7,720 bases of DNA from an uncultured Alphaproteobacteria bacterium (lineage in GTDB: Bacteria > Pseudomonadota > Alphaproteobacteria > UBA2136 > UBA6156): positions 1-7,720 of the forward strand of contig CALFWJ010000009.1 in NCBI GenBank assembly GCA_937928525.1. Direction: 5' to 3'. Position 1 is the first letter of the stretch. The number at the start of each line of letters is the position of its first letter. Below are positions 1-6,109 of the stretch, piece after piece. The notes under the pieces are model-generated. The model was not told where the DNA came from, ran no database searches, and saw nothing but the letters and a program-made list of their open reading frames with translations. A program made the translations under genes and the position numbers.

Positions 1-1040
1 TGCCCGTTGGTACCGTGGGCAGTGTAAAGGCCATGCGCCTGGACGAGCTGGAAGACATGGGCAAAAACGATAATGGCCACAACGTCGGCGCGAGCATGAT
101 TTTAGGCAATACCTACCACCTATTTTTGCGGCCGGGGCACAAAAACGTGGCGCAACTGGGTGGTTTACACAAATTTATGCGCTGGCCGGGCCCTATTTTG
201 ACCGACAGTGGTGGCTACCAAGTGTTTTCGCTCACCAAAATGCGTAAAATAACCGAAGAAGGCTGTAAATTTAAAGCCCATACCGACGGCCAATGGCACA
301 TGCTCACACCCGAGCTGAGCACCGAAATTCAGCACGATTTAGACAGCACCGTCACCATGGCGTTTGACGAGTGCACGCCTTACCCCGCCGAGTATGGCGT
401 GGCGCGGGAAAGCATGGCGCTGTCGATGCGCTGGGCCAAGCGTAGCCGCGATGCATTTGTAGCGCGCGAAGGTTATGGTCAGTTTGGTATTCAGCAGGGC
501 AGCATGTACGCAGATTTGCGCCAACAAAGTACCGATGAACTGACAGCAATTGGTTTTGAAGGCTACGCCATTGGCGGCCTTGCTGTAGGCGAAGAGAGCG
601 AGATTTTACACAAAATGATTCCCGTTTGCGCCGATATGTTGCCAGAAGATAAACCGCGTTACCTCATGGGTGTGGGCTATCCGTCCGATATAATTAAGGC
701 CGTACAAGCTGGCGTTGATATGTTTGACTGTGTGCTGCCCACCCGCAATGCCCGTAACGGTCAAGCCTTTGTGCATAGTGGCGTGATTAACATTAAGCGC
801 AGCGAGTACGCGCTGGATGATTCTCCGCTTGACCCACTCTGTAAGTGCCGCACCTGCACGGGCGGCTATAGCAAGGCGTATTTGCGGCATTTGTGGCGCG
901 AAAACGAAATTTTAGGGCACATGCTGATTACCCAGCACAATTTGTTTTTCTATATCAACATGATGACCGAGCTGCGCGCCGCCATTGAAGCAGGCACTCT
1001 CAAAGAAGTTGCAGAAAAAATGTTGCAGACCTACCGCTAG
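1..1040 (+). CDS. tgt: Queuine/preQ1 tRNA-ribosyltransferase (Tgt), 5'-truncated by the window edge
   Basis: Bacterial Tgt replaces guanine-34 of GUN-anticodon tRNAs with preQ1, the first tRNA-level step of queuosine synthesis, in the cytosol. The reading frame is open from base 3 (PVGTVGSVKAM), so the true start lies upstream. By comparison with Zymomonas Tgt as I recall it, about 43 residues are missing; the GTG at 15 is internal, not a start. Visible landmarks are LTDSGGYQ with the general-base Asp, FDECTPYP, FGIQQGS, GGLAVGE (base recognition), and MFDCVLPTRNARNG, whose Asp (codon 726-728) is the expected nucleophile. The zinc ligands are C-x-C-x-x-C (840-857) and the His of TQHN (936-938). 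All key residues are present. A 9-residue insertion (63-89) before ASMILGNTYHL is absent from the Zymomonas protein. bioY follows after 65 bases. Confidence 0.96.
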   Translation, partial: PVGTVGSVKAMRLDELEDMGKNDNGHNVGASMILGNTYHLFLRPGHKNVAQLGGLHKFMRWPGPILTDSGGYQVFSLTKMRKITEEGCKFKAHTDGQWHMLTPELSTEIQHDLDSTVTMAFDECTPYPAEYGVARESMALSMRWAKRSRDAFVAREGYGQFGIQQGSMYADLRQQSTDELTAIGFEGYAIGGLAVGEESEILHKMIPVCADMLPEDKPRYLMGVGYPSDIIKAVQAGVDMFDCVLPTRNARNGQAFVHSGVINIKRSEYALDDSPLDPLCKCRTCTGGYSKAYLRHLWRENEILGHMLITQHNLFFYINMMTELRAAIEAGTLKEVAEKMLQTYR

Positions 1041-1092
1041 GGCGGTATGGTGCGGTTTCTAACTTAGAAATATCTGAATTATTTTAACAGCA

Positions 1093-1098
1093 AAGGAG
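1093..1098 (+). promoter_or_regulatory. Ribosome binding site of bioY
   Basis: AAGGAG lies 7 bases before the ATG at 1106. It is the only near-consensus Shine-Dalgarno sequence in the window. It decides the start in favour of 1106 over the in-frame ATG at residue 16 of the same protein. Confidence 0.85.
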
Positions 1099-1105
1099 AA
1101 AGCTG

Positions 1106-1729
1106 ATGATACCACATAGCTACAATGGACACGCAACAACAGTAAAATTAATGACTTTGGAAGAGGTTGGTAATAATGCTCTTACGCGTTGGCTAGTTTA
1201 TACTGTACTAACATGTATAGGGGTTGCTTTGCTGACTTTGTCAGCGCAAGTTAAAGTACCAATGTGGCCAGTTTCTGCAAGTTTACAAACACTTGCCGTG
1301 TTTGGTTTGGCAACCCTGTATGGTTTCCGTCTTGGCATGGTCACAATGTTTGGCTATATGCTGCTGGGCGCTCTTGGCTTTGATGTGTTTGCAGGCACAA
1401 CCGCAGAGCTTAACGGTTGGGAGTATATGCAAGGCACAACGGGTGGTTACCTACTTGGTTTTGTGATCGCTATGGGTTTGATTGCAAAGTTTGCAACCAG
1501 TGTGAAATCACATTTGTGGTTAATGTTTGCAGGTACAGCCGTTATTTATGCACTTGGCGTTACTTGGCTAGCCTACCAATCAACTGTACTAGACTTTAAC
1601 GGTGCGCTTTGGCATGGCATGATTGTTTTCTTGCTTGGAGATGCACTTAAACTCGCCATTGTGGCAGGTTTGGGATTTGTGCTTCAAGACAAGATTCAAA
1701 GCTTTAAAGAAAAGTTACACCTCAAGTAG
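1106..1729 (+). CDS. bioY: BioY-family biotin transporter (ECF S component)
   Basis: This 207-residue protein matches BioY, the membrane substrate-binding subunit for biotin uptake. About six hydrophobic helices run between residues 28 and 193. Family landmarks are VPMWPVSASLQTLAVF (51-66), the FGYMLLGALGFDVFAG segment (82-97), TTGGYLLGF (111-119) and GDALK (178-182). The Asp179/Lys182 pair has the spacing of the Asp and Lys that bind biotin in BioY. The first 25 or so residues form a hydrophilic N-terminal extension. No energising ATPase (EcfA/BioM) or EcfT/BioN gene is in the window, so it may work alone or with components encoded elsewhere. It starts 65 bases after tgt and could be read through from it, but has its own strong ribosome binding site. 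I found no BioR-like operator upstream. Its base composition is more AT-rich than tgt. Confidence 0.93.
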   Translation: MIPHSYNGHATTVKLMTLEEVGNNALTRWLVYTVLTCIGVALLTLSAQVKVPMWPVSASLQTLAVFGLATLYGFRLGMVTMFGYMLLGALGFDVFAGTTAELNGWEYMQGTTGGYLLGFVIAMGLIAKFATSVKSHLWLMFAGTAVIYALGVTWLAYQSTVLDFNGALWHGMIVFLLGDALKLAIVAGLGFVLQDKIQSFKEKLHLK

Positions 1730-1751
1730 CTTAAACGCCTAAAATACAAGC

Positions 1752-1783
1752 AACGGCGCAGGATTTTTCCTGCGCCGTTTTTT
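1752..1783 (+). terminator. Intrinsic terminator of bioY
   Basis: A perfect 12-bp stem (1752-1763 pairs with 1768-1779, core CGGCGCAGGA/TCCTGCGCCG) closes a TTTT loop, and the T-run 1778-1783 follows directly. It lies 22 bases after the bioY stop and separates bioY from the small genes downstream. Confidence 0.93.
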
Positions 1784-1879
1784 GTTTCTCAGCCTTATGT
1801 TTTGAGGTGGTCAAGCAAAAATATTATCAAGAATGAGGCTTTTTGGTTACAGGGTGTGCGCTGTTGTGTTGGTGGCGGG

Positions 1880-1906
1880 TTGTTTGTGGTTCGGGCTTCT
1901 TATAGA
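1880..1906 (+). promoter_or_regulatory. Weak candidate promoter for the small-gene pair
   Basis: The bioY terminator implies a new promoter between 1784 and 1936. The best candidate I see is TTGTTT (1880-1885) with TATAGA (1901-1906) and a short 15-base spacer, 31 bases before the ATG at 1937. The -10 is fair and the -35 poor. It sits at the end of a 50-base stretch without any A. Confidence 0.3.
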
Positions 1907-1922
1907 GTTAAGCCAATAACAC

Positions 1923-1928
1923 AGGAAA
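1923..1928 (+). promoter_or_regulatory. Ribosome binding site of the 50-residue protein
   Basis: AGGAAA lies 8 bases before the ATG at 1937. It favours this start over an upstream TTG at 1802 in the same frame, which has no Shine-Dalgarno sequence. Confidence 0.55.
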
Positions 1929-1936
1929 CCCCACCT

Positions 1937-2089
1937 ATGAACAATAACGCGGTAGAAAACATGACTGATATTTTACATTCAAGCGGTTTATTTGTGGTGG
2001 TTGAAGACGCAGTTGAAACAACTGAAACCGACGCAGAAGTGGTTTTTCCTGACGCATTTTATGACTACTTTGAAGTTGCCGCAGCATAA
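1937..2089 (+). CDS. Small acidic hypothetical protein (50 aa), first of a coupled pair
   Basis: I do not recognise this protein. From the ATG at 1937 it is 50 residues with about 11 Asp/Glu and no Lys or Arg, so it is strongly acidic. A hydrophobic patch GLFVVV (17-22) is too short for a membrane span. The C-terminus carries P-D-A-F-Y-D-Y-F-E-V (38-47), which aligns with P-V-E-F-F-D-F-F-K-I in the next protein. Its TAA overlaps the ATG of that gene by one base, so translation is probably coupled. A longer version from the TTG at 1802 would add a Cys- and Val-rich tail from untypical G/T-rich sequence and lacks a ribosome binding site, so I reject it. Start site, motif shared with the partner and flanking terminators argue for a real gene; the function is unknown. 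Confidence 0.65.
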   Translation: MNNNAVENMTDILHSSGLFVVVEDAVETTETDAEVVFPDAFYDYFEVAAA

Positions 2090-2319
2090 TGGCTGATGTT
2101 CTTTCTTTCCCCACACAATCTACTGAGCATACGTCTTTCGAGCAGGCTGAACGTGAAGCTATTATGGCCGTTGTTGAGCGTATTAAACGCGCCGATGACC
2201 GCAACCAAGCCAGCCGCAGCCCCGTGCGCGCTGTAAGTGCCGTAGAAAAAGACTTTCAAGAAGATGCAAACCTACCAGTCGAATTCTTTGACTTCTTCAA
2301 GATTGAGAAGCAAGCTTAA
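2089..2319 (+). CDS. Small hypothetical protein (76 aa), second of a coupled pair
   Basis: I do not recognise this protein. It starts at the ATG of a TAATG overlap with the preceding gene, which suggests reinitiation or coupling rather than an independent ribosome binding site. Residues 16-39 (SFEQAEREAIMAVVERIKRA and on) look like a charged amphipathic helix. A Ser/Arg-rich linker (about 40-50) follows, and the C-terminus ends in P-V-E-F-F-D-F-F-K-I (63-72) plus four residues. That motif matches the C-terminus of the upstream 50-residue protein in spacing, aromatic pattern and distance from the end. There is no signal peptide, membrane span or cysteine. A bidirectional terminator lies just beyond the stop. 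The pair could be two subunits of a small complex or two clients of one partner; this is inference only. Confidence 0.72.
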   Translation: MADVLSFPTQSTEHTSFEQAEREAIMAVVERIKRADDRNQASRSPVRAVSAVEKDFQEDANLPVEFFDFFKIEKQA

Positions 2320-2331
2320 TAAAAAAATCAT

Positions 2332-2360
2332 AAAAAGCCGCCATGAAGGCGGTTTTTTTT
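2332..2360. terminator. Bidirectional intrinsic terminator between convergent genes
   Basis: The stem CCGCC/GGCGG (2338-2342 with 2348-2352, loop ATGAA) is extended by A-T pairs from the flanking A and T runs. Eight Ts (2353-2360) follow on the plus strand. On the minus strand the stem is followed by T5 and a further T7 (complement of 2332-2336 and 2321-2327). It can end both the small-gene transcript and the minus-strand transport operon whose last gene stops at 2382. Confidence 0.9.
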
Positions 2361-2381
2361 ATGGGTATTTTTAAAGAAGAA

Positions 2382-3245
2382 TTAAGCCGTAACAAGTGTT
2401 AACACAATAGCACTCACAACCATCACCATCGATGCAGTCAAGCTGGCATCATCTCCGCGTGAAATTTTGTAGTAAATGGTGAGCCATACCGAGGCCAAAA
2501 TAGTAATAGCGCCCACGTAAGCTGGGTTAGGAGCAAGCGCAATAGCTGCAAGCATAATGGGCACACCAACCATTAAAATAAGCCCCATAACGGTGGCGCC
2601 AAAAATATTGTCTTTCGTGCAAACACTTAATAGTGATTGGCCACGATGGCATTTAATCCAGCCGCCAGCCAGAACGGCTGCGATAATACCGCTCACACTT
2701 AAAAACATGAGGGCACTACCAATGAGGTTGCTCGTAGAGATAGCCTCTTTGGCGAATACATCAGCGCCAGTAAATAATAGTGCAATGGGCACAACCGCAG
2801 CTAATGCCTTAACTGAGGCATCTGAGCGACGGAAGTTAAGCAGCGCCGCTGCCGTTAAGCTAAAGCAAGCTAGAATGGTAACCAGCTGCATTGTGCTAAG
2901 GCTGGTGATGCTGCTTGGCTCTAACAAACCCCACAAGAAGAACAAAAAGAAGATTTTAAGGGGAATATACATAGCAGTTAAACGTCCACCATGTGTGGCA
3001 GATGCATTCATGAGCAGAATATCGGCCACTGTAATAACGGCGCCAGCTGCAGCAGCAAATGTGTAGAACATAACTTCTTGTGGTGCACCCAAATATAACG
3101 ATAGTGGTAGACCAATACCTAGTAAAACAAACCCACGGATAAAGACGGCAATAAAACCATCCAGCTTAAACACATGGTTGGCATGAATAAGAGCCGCGCC
3201 AAAAAAACTAAAAATAAGAGCAAGCAGGGGCCAAGTGAAAATCAT
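2382..3245 (-). CDS. DMT-like (EamA-type) integral membrane protein, copy 1 of a tandem pair
   Basis: This 287-residue protein is almost entirely hydrophobic, with about ten membrane segments. Length and layout fit the drug/metabolite transporter (DMT/EamA-like) superfamily of inner-membrane carriers. It is a paralogue of the next gene upstream. Shared blocks are HGGRLTAMYIPLKI (85-98), RRSDASVK (139-146), ADVFAK (161-166) and APNPAYV (238-244), at nearly identical positions in both. A hydrophilic loop with two Cys (about 196-213) interrupts the second half. The start is fixed by an in-frame TAG two codons upstream. It begins 15 bases after the upstream paralogue's stop, without a Shine-Dalgarno sequence, so coupling is likely. 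The substrate is unknown. The DMT assignment rests on length and topology rather than on a signature I can name. Confidence 0.85.
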   Translation of the reverse strand: MIFTWPLLALIFSFFGAALIHANHVFKLDGFIAVFIRGFVLLGIGLPLSLYLGAPQEVMFYTFAAAAGAVITVADILLMNASATHGGRLTAMYIPLKIFFLFFLWGLLEPSSITSLSTMQLVTILACFSLTAAALLNFRRSDASVKALAAVVPIALLFTGADVFAKEAISTSNLIGSALMFLSVSGIIAAVLAGGWIKCHRGQSLLSVCTKDNIFGATVMGLILMVGVPIMLAAIALAPNPAYVGAITILASVWLTIYYKISRGDDASLTASMVMVVSAIVLTLVTA

Positions 3246-3260
3246 ACGCTAAGTGTAAGC

Positions 3261-4127
3261 TTACGCGGTGAGAATAACAAGCGCTAAGGCACTGATAATC
3301 ATTAAAATAGCGGTGCGTTTATCGCCACCGTCATTTTCGTTAGTATAATGGTTATAAAACATGAGCCACACAGGTGTGAGCGTGCCAATAGCCGTAACAT
3401 AAGCAGGGTTAGGGCTAAGCTGTAGGGCGGTTAAAAACAACATAAAACTCACTAAACCAACGAGGGCTAACATAAAGGCAGGTTTTAGCATTTCTGGCGC
3501 CATTAAGGGTTCATCGGGGCGGATACGAAGTTTGGGAATAAACAGAAACGGCGTTGCACATACCAAACCTGTATTAAACACCACATATAAGTAAGCAAAG
3601 TTTTGCATAAATGCTGTATCGGCCGAGCCTAATTTAGCAATGGTATCGGCCAGTGCATAAATAAACCCAATGGGGGCAATTTGTAGAAACAGTTTAAAAC
3701 TCGCATCGGCCTTACGCATGCTGAATAATGCAAAAGACATTAGGGCAAACGGGAACATAACATAAATAATATTAGCGGGCTGCTTTAGGTAGAAATCCCA
3801 CATGTTCGGCGAAATCGCAATCCAGAGGGCAAACGAGGCAAAAATTTGCACGGGAATATACATAGTTGCAATGCGGCCGTTATGTTTGCTGGCCATATTT
3901 AAAATAACGGCGGTGCCAATTACCATAGAAACACCGTGCGTAATTGCTGCCATATAAAAGAGGGGGTTTTTAGGAAAATCAATAAACAGTGTCATCGGGG
4001 ATAAAAGAATAAGCGAGAAGAACATACGGTAGAAGTTAAGCCGGAAACCTTCCATTTTATACACGCGGTTAATCCCCGAAAAAACGGCGGATGTCATGCT
4101 AAATAACAGGGCGAAGAGAATCCACAT
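3261..4127 (-). CDS. DMT-like (EamA-type) integral membrane protein, copy 2 of a tandem pair
   Basis: This 288-residue protein has about ten hydrophobic segments and is a paralogue of the following gene. Matching blocks are KHNGRIATMYIPVQI (81-95), RKADASFK (138-145), ADTIAK (160-165) and SPNPAYV (238-244), followed by a TPVWLMFY helix that resembles the last repeat of EamA proteins. A hydrophilic loop (about 199-215) links the fifth and later helices of the second half, and an Asn/Asp-rich loop (262-270) precedes the last helix. It lies 99 bases downstream of the ABC exporter on the same strand and 15 bases before its paralogue, so the three are probably one operon. The start has no clear ribosome binding site. 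Substrate unknown; two nearly equal-length paralogues side by side make a heterodimer possible, which is inference. Confidence 0.85.
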   Translation of the reverse strand: MWILFALLFSMTSAVFSGINRVYKMEGFRLNFYRMFFSLILLSPMTLFIDFPKNPLFYMAAITHGVSMVIGTAVILNMASKHNGRIATMYIPVQIFASFALWIAISPNMWDFYLKQPANIIYVMFPFALMSFALFSMRKADASFKLFLQIAPIGFIYALADTIAKLGSADTAFMQNFAYLYVVFNTGLVCATPFLFIPKLRIRPDEPLMAPEMLKPAFMLALVGLVSFMLFLTALQLSPNPAYVTAIGTLTPVWLMFYNHYTNENDGGDKRTAILMIISALALVILTA

Positions 4128-4186
4128 TTGGTTAAGCTTCTTGTTGGTAATCTTGTACCATTTAGGACCTAATTTATAGGTTTGGC

Positions 4187-4209
4187 AAGCGGTAAATGAT
4201 GCGCCGCTT
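4187..4209 (-). other. Hairpin in the gap between the ABC exporter and the DMT pair
   Basis: AAGCGG and CCGCTT (4187-4192, 4204-4209) can pair around an 11-base loop just after the exporter stop. No T-run follows on the minus strand, so it is more likely an mRNA processing or stability element than a terminator, if it matters at all. A second small stem, ACCTA/TAGGT (4167-4181), lies closer to the next start. Confidence 0.25.
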
Positions 4210-4226
4210 AAAATAAGTATAAGCCT

Positions 4227-5999
4227 CTATTTTTGCTGCATTTGCCAAAGCTCAGCATATTTGCCGCGCTTATTCAAAAGCTTAGTGTGTGTGCCTTTTT
4301 CAGTAATTTCACCGCTATCTAGCACTACAATTTCATCGGCAGCGGTAATGGTGGAAAGGCGGTGGGCAATCACTACGGTGGTACGGTTAGCCATCAGTTT
4401 CTCGAGCGCTTTTTGCACTTTGCGCTCCGATACGGTATCAAGGTTGCTGGTGGCTTCATCCAACAGCAAAATAGGGCTGTTACTTACCAGTGCGCGGGCA
4501 ATGGCAATGCGTTGTTTTTGTCCGCCAGAAAGTTTAACACCATTCTCGCCTAAGTTCGTATTATAACCATCAGGCAGTTGGTCAATAAAGTCGTGGGCGG
4601 CAGCATCTTTGGCGGCTTGAATAATTTCAGCCTCAGTGGCGGAAGGGTTCCCGTAGGCAATGTTAGCGGCGGCGGTATCGTCAAAAATGGCTACATCTTG
4701 CGTTACCAACGCAATGTGTTGGCGCAGCGAGAAGAGGGTGCTGTGTTTAATCGATTGACCATCAATGAGTATTTGTCCTTCTGTGGGGTCAAAAAAGCGT
4801 GGAATAAGGTTAAGTAAGGTCGACTTACCAGCGCCGCTGCTGCCCACCAAAGCAATGGTTTTGCCCGCAGGGATATTTAAGTTTAAGCTCTCAATTGCTG
4901 TTTTTCCATCCGAGTAGGTGAGGGTAATGTCTTCAAATTTAATTTCACCTTTGCTCACTTTAAGTTGTTTGGCTTTGCTTAAATCACGCACGCGCCGGGG
5001 TTCGTCCATCAAGGCAAAGGTGCGGTGTGCGGCCGACAAACCTTCTTGCAGGATATTGTTTAAATTAGTCAGGCCTTTAATGGGGCGAATAATAATAACA
5101 GCAGAAGCCATAAAGCTAGCAAACGCGCCAGGTGTAAGCGCACCATCGGCTATGCGGTAACCCGCAAACAGCATAATGAGGCCAATAGCAATTGTGCCAA
5201 TCAGCTCTACGGTAGGGCTAGAAATTGCGCGCACCCGCACCGCGCGCACGGTGGTGGCAAATACATCGTCAATGTGCAAGTTGGTGCGGTTGCGTTCGTG
5301 GTCTTCCATCGTGAAGGCTTGCACTTGGCGCACGTGCTGAAAGCTCTCGTTTAATTTGTGCGACATCCGACCAATACTTTCTTGGTTAAGGCGTGAATAT
5401 TTACGCATTAAGCGGCCAAATTGGCGGATAGGAAAGAACGAAAGCGGTAATACCACAACGGCTAGCAGCGTGAGCTGCCAATCTTGGTACAGCATGTTTG
5501 CAAGCAAGCCAATAATAACGGCCGTATCCCGCACACCCGCATGGAAGATTTGAGTAATGGCAGCCTTAAGACGCTGCAAATCAGAGGTAAACCGAGCCGT
5601 TAGCGTAGCGGTTGGGTTGGTTTGATAGAACCGTAAATCTTGGTCAATTATTTTGGCAAAGAGGTCTTTTTGCAGGTCGGCAATAACATGTTGTCCCACC
5701 CATTCCATGTAATAGCCTTGGTAATAATAGGCAATGCCTTTTAAAATACTGAGGCTAATCAGGGCAATAATCACAGTGTTAAGCACACCAATACGGCGGT
5801 TAATTAGCCCACCATCAAACAAAGGCTGAATGTAATAAGCCGATAATGACATGGTAATGCTCACTACCAGCATGGCGACCATCGCAATAGCGAGTTTCTT
5901 TTTGTGTTGCGGTAGGTAAGTGCCCAGCAGGCGGCGCAACAACGCCCCAGAGGTTGATGTGCTCGCAGGGGTTTGAATTGGAATATTAGTGCTTTTCAT
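4227..5999 (-). CDS. MsbA-like ABC exporter (fused membrane and ATPase domains)
   Basis: This 590-residue half-transporter acts as a homodimer in the inner membrane. An N-terminal six-helix export domain (about 34-315) is followed by an ATPase domain (about 352-590). Visible ATPase motifs are the A-loop Tyr362, Walker A GSSGAGKST (386-394), Q-loop Gln434, signature LSGGQKQR (490-497), Walker B ILLLDE (510-515), D-loop SNLD (518-521) and switch His546. All are intact. The AYYIQPLFDGG segment (54-64) and overall length resemble alphaproteobacterial MsbA, the lipid A-core flippase, but related lipid or peptide exporters look alike, so I give no symbol. An in-frame TGA two codons upstream fixes the ATG. 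There is no Shine-Dalgarno sequence, and the likely promoter puts transcription start at the ATG itself. The two DMT-like genes follow on the same strand. Confidence 0.93.
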   Translation of the reverse strand: MKSTNIPIQTPASTSTSGALLRRLLGTYLPQHKKKLAIAMVAMLVVSITMSLSAYYIQPLFDGGLINRRIGVLNTVIIALISLSILKGIAYYYQGYYMEWVGQHVIADLQKDLFAKIIDQDLRFYQTNPTATLTARFTSDLQRLKAAITQIFHAGVRDTAVIIGLLANMLYQDWQLTLLAVVVLPLSFFPIRQFGRLMRKYSRLNQESIGRMSHKLNESFQHVRQVQAFTMEDHERNRTNLHIDDVFATTVRAVRVRAISSPTVELIGTIAIGLIMLFAGYRIADGALTPGAFASFMASAVIIIRPIKGLTNLNNILQEGLSAAHRTFALMDEPRRVRDLSKAKQLKVSKGEIKFEDITLTYSDGKTAIESLNLNIPAGKTIALVGSSGAGKSTLLNLIPRFFDPTEGQILIDGQSIKHSTLFSLRQHIALVTQDVAIFDDTAAANIAYGNPSATEAEIIQAAKDAAAHDFIDQLPDGYNTNLGENGVKLSGGQKQRIAIARALVSNSPILLLDEATSNLDTVSERKVQKALEKLMANRTTVVIAHRLSTITAADEIVVLDSGEITEKGTHTKLLNKRGKYAELWQMQQK

Positions 6000-6005
6000 G
6001 CTTCA

Positions 6006-6035
6006 TCTATAGCACATTTTTGTAGCAATTGTGAA
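6006..6035 (-). promoter_or_regulatory. Promoter of the ABC exporter, predicted leaderless
   Basis: Read on the minus strand, TTCACA (6030-6035, five of six to TTGACA) and TATAGA (6006-6011, four of six to TATAAT) are 18 bases apart. With usual -10 geometry the first transcribed base is about 5999, the A of the ATG. The absence of a Shine-Dalgarno sequence agrees with this. Confidence 0.55.
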
Positions 6036-6048
6036 CATTCTAAGCTCG

Positions 6049-6077
6049 CTTAAACCTAAGGTGTGTGCCACCATAAT
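6049..6077 (+). promoter_or_regulatory. Candidate promoter for the acidic protein and yhhQ
   Basis: CTTAAA (6049-6054) and CATAAT (6072-6077, five of six to TATAAT) are 17 bases apart, giving a leader of about 25 bases. An alternative -10, TATACA at 6100-6105, would place the start of transcription almost at the ATG but has no good -35. The gene has no Shine-Dalgarno sequence in either case. Confidence 0.35.
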
Positions 6078-6109
6078 AGCTAGTTTAAATAAAATAATTT
6101 ATACACACG

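Noticed and set aside
1032..1047. Hairpin TACCGC-TAGG-GCGGTA over the tgt stop codon, a possible terminator
   Set aside because: The stem is only 6 bp and no T-run follows (TGGTGCGGTTTCT), so termination between tgt and bioY is not supported.
1063..1080. Imperfect inverted repeat upstream of bioY as a BioR or other biotin operator
   Set aside because: Only three paired bases on each side and no match to the TTAT-x-x-ATAA type of BioR box.
1802..1936. N-terminal extension of the first small protein from a TTG start
   Set aside because: No ribosome binding site, untypical residues from the A-free G/T tract, and a better-placed AGGAAA before the ATG at 1937.
2557..3066. Long open frame on the plus strand inside the first DMT gene
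   Set aside because: It lies wholly antisense to a convincing membrane protein with a conserved paralogue and shows only the low-complexity residues expected of a shadow frame.
3255..3264. Perfect palindrome GTAAGCTTAC at the junction of the DMT genes as an operator
   Set aside because: It overlaps the stop codon of the upstream gene inside an apparent operon and is short enough to be chance.
6041..6052. Inverted repeat TAAGC-TC-GCTTA in the divergent promoter region as a regulator site
   Set aside because: Five-base arms are weak evidence and there is no second copy. Its position just upstream of the exporter -35 is suggestive but not enough.
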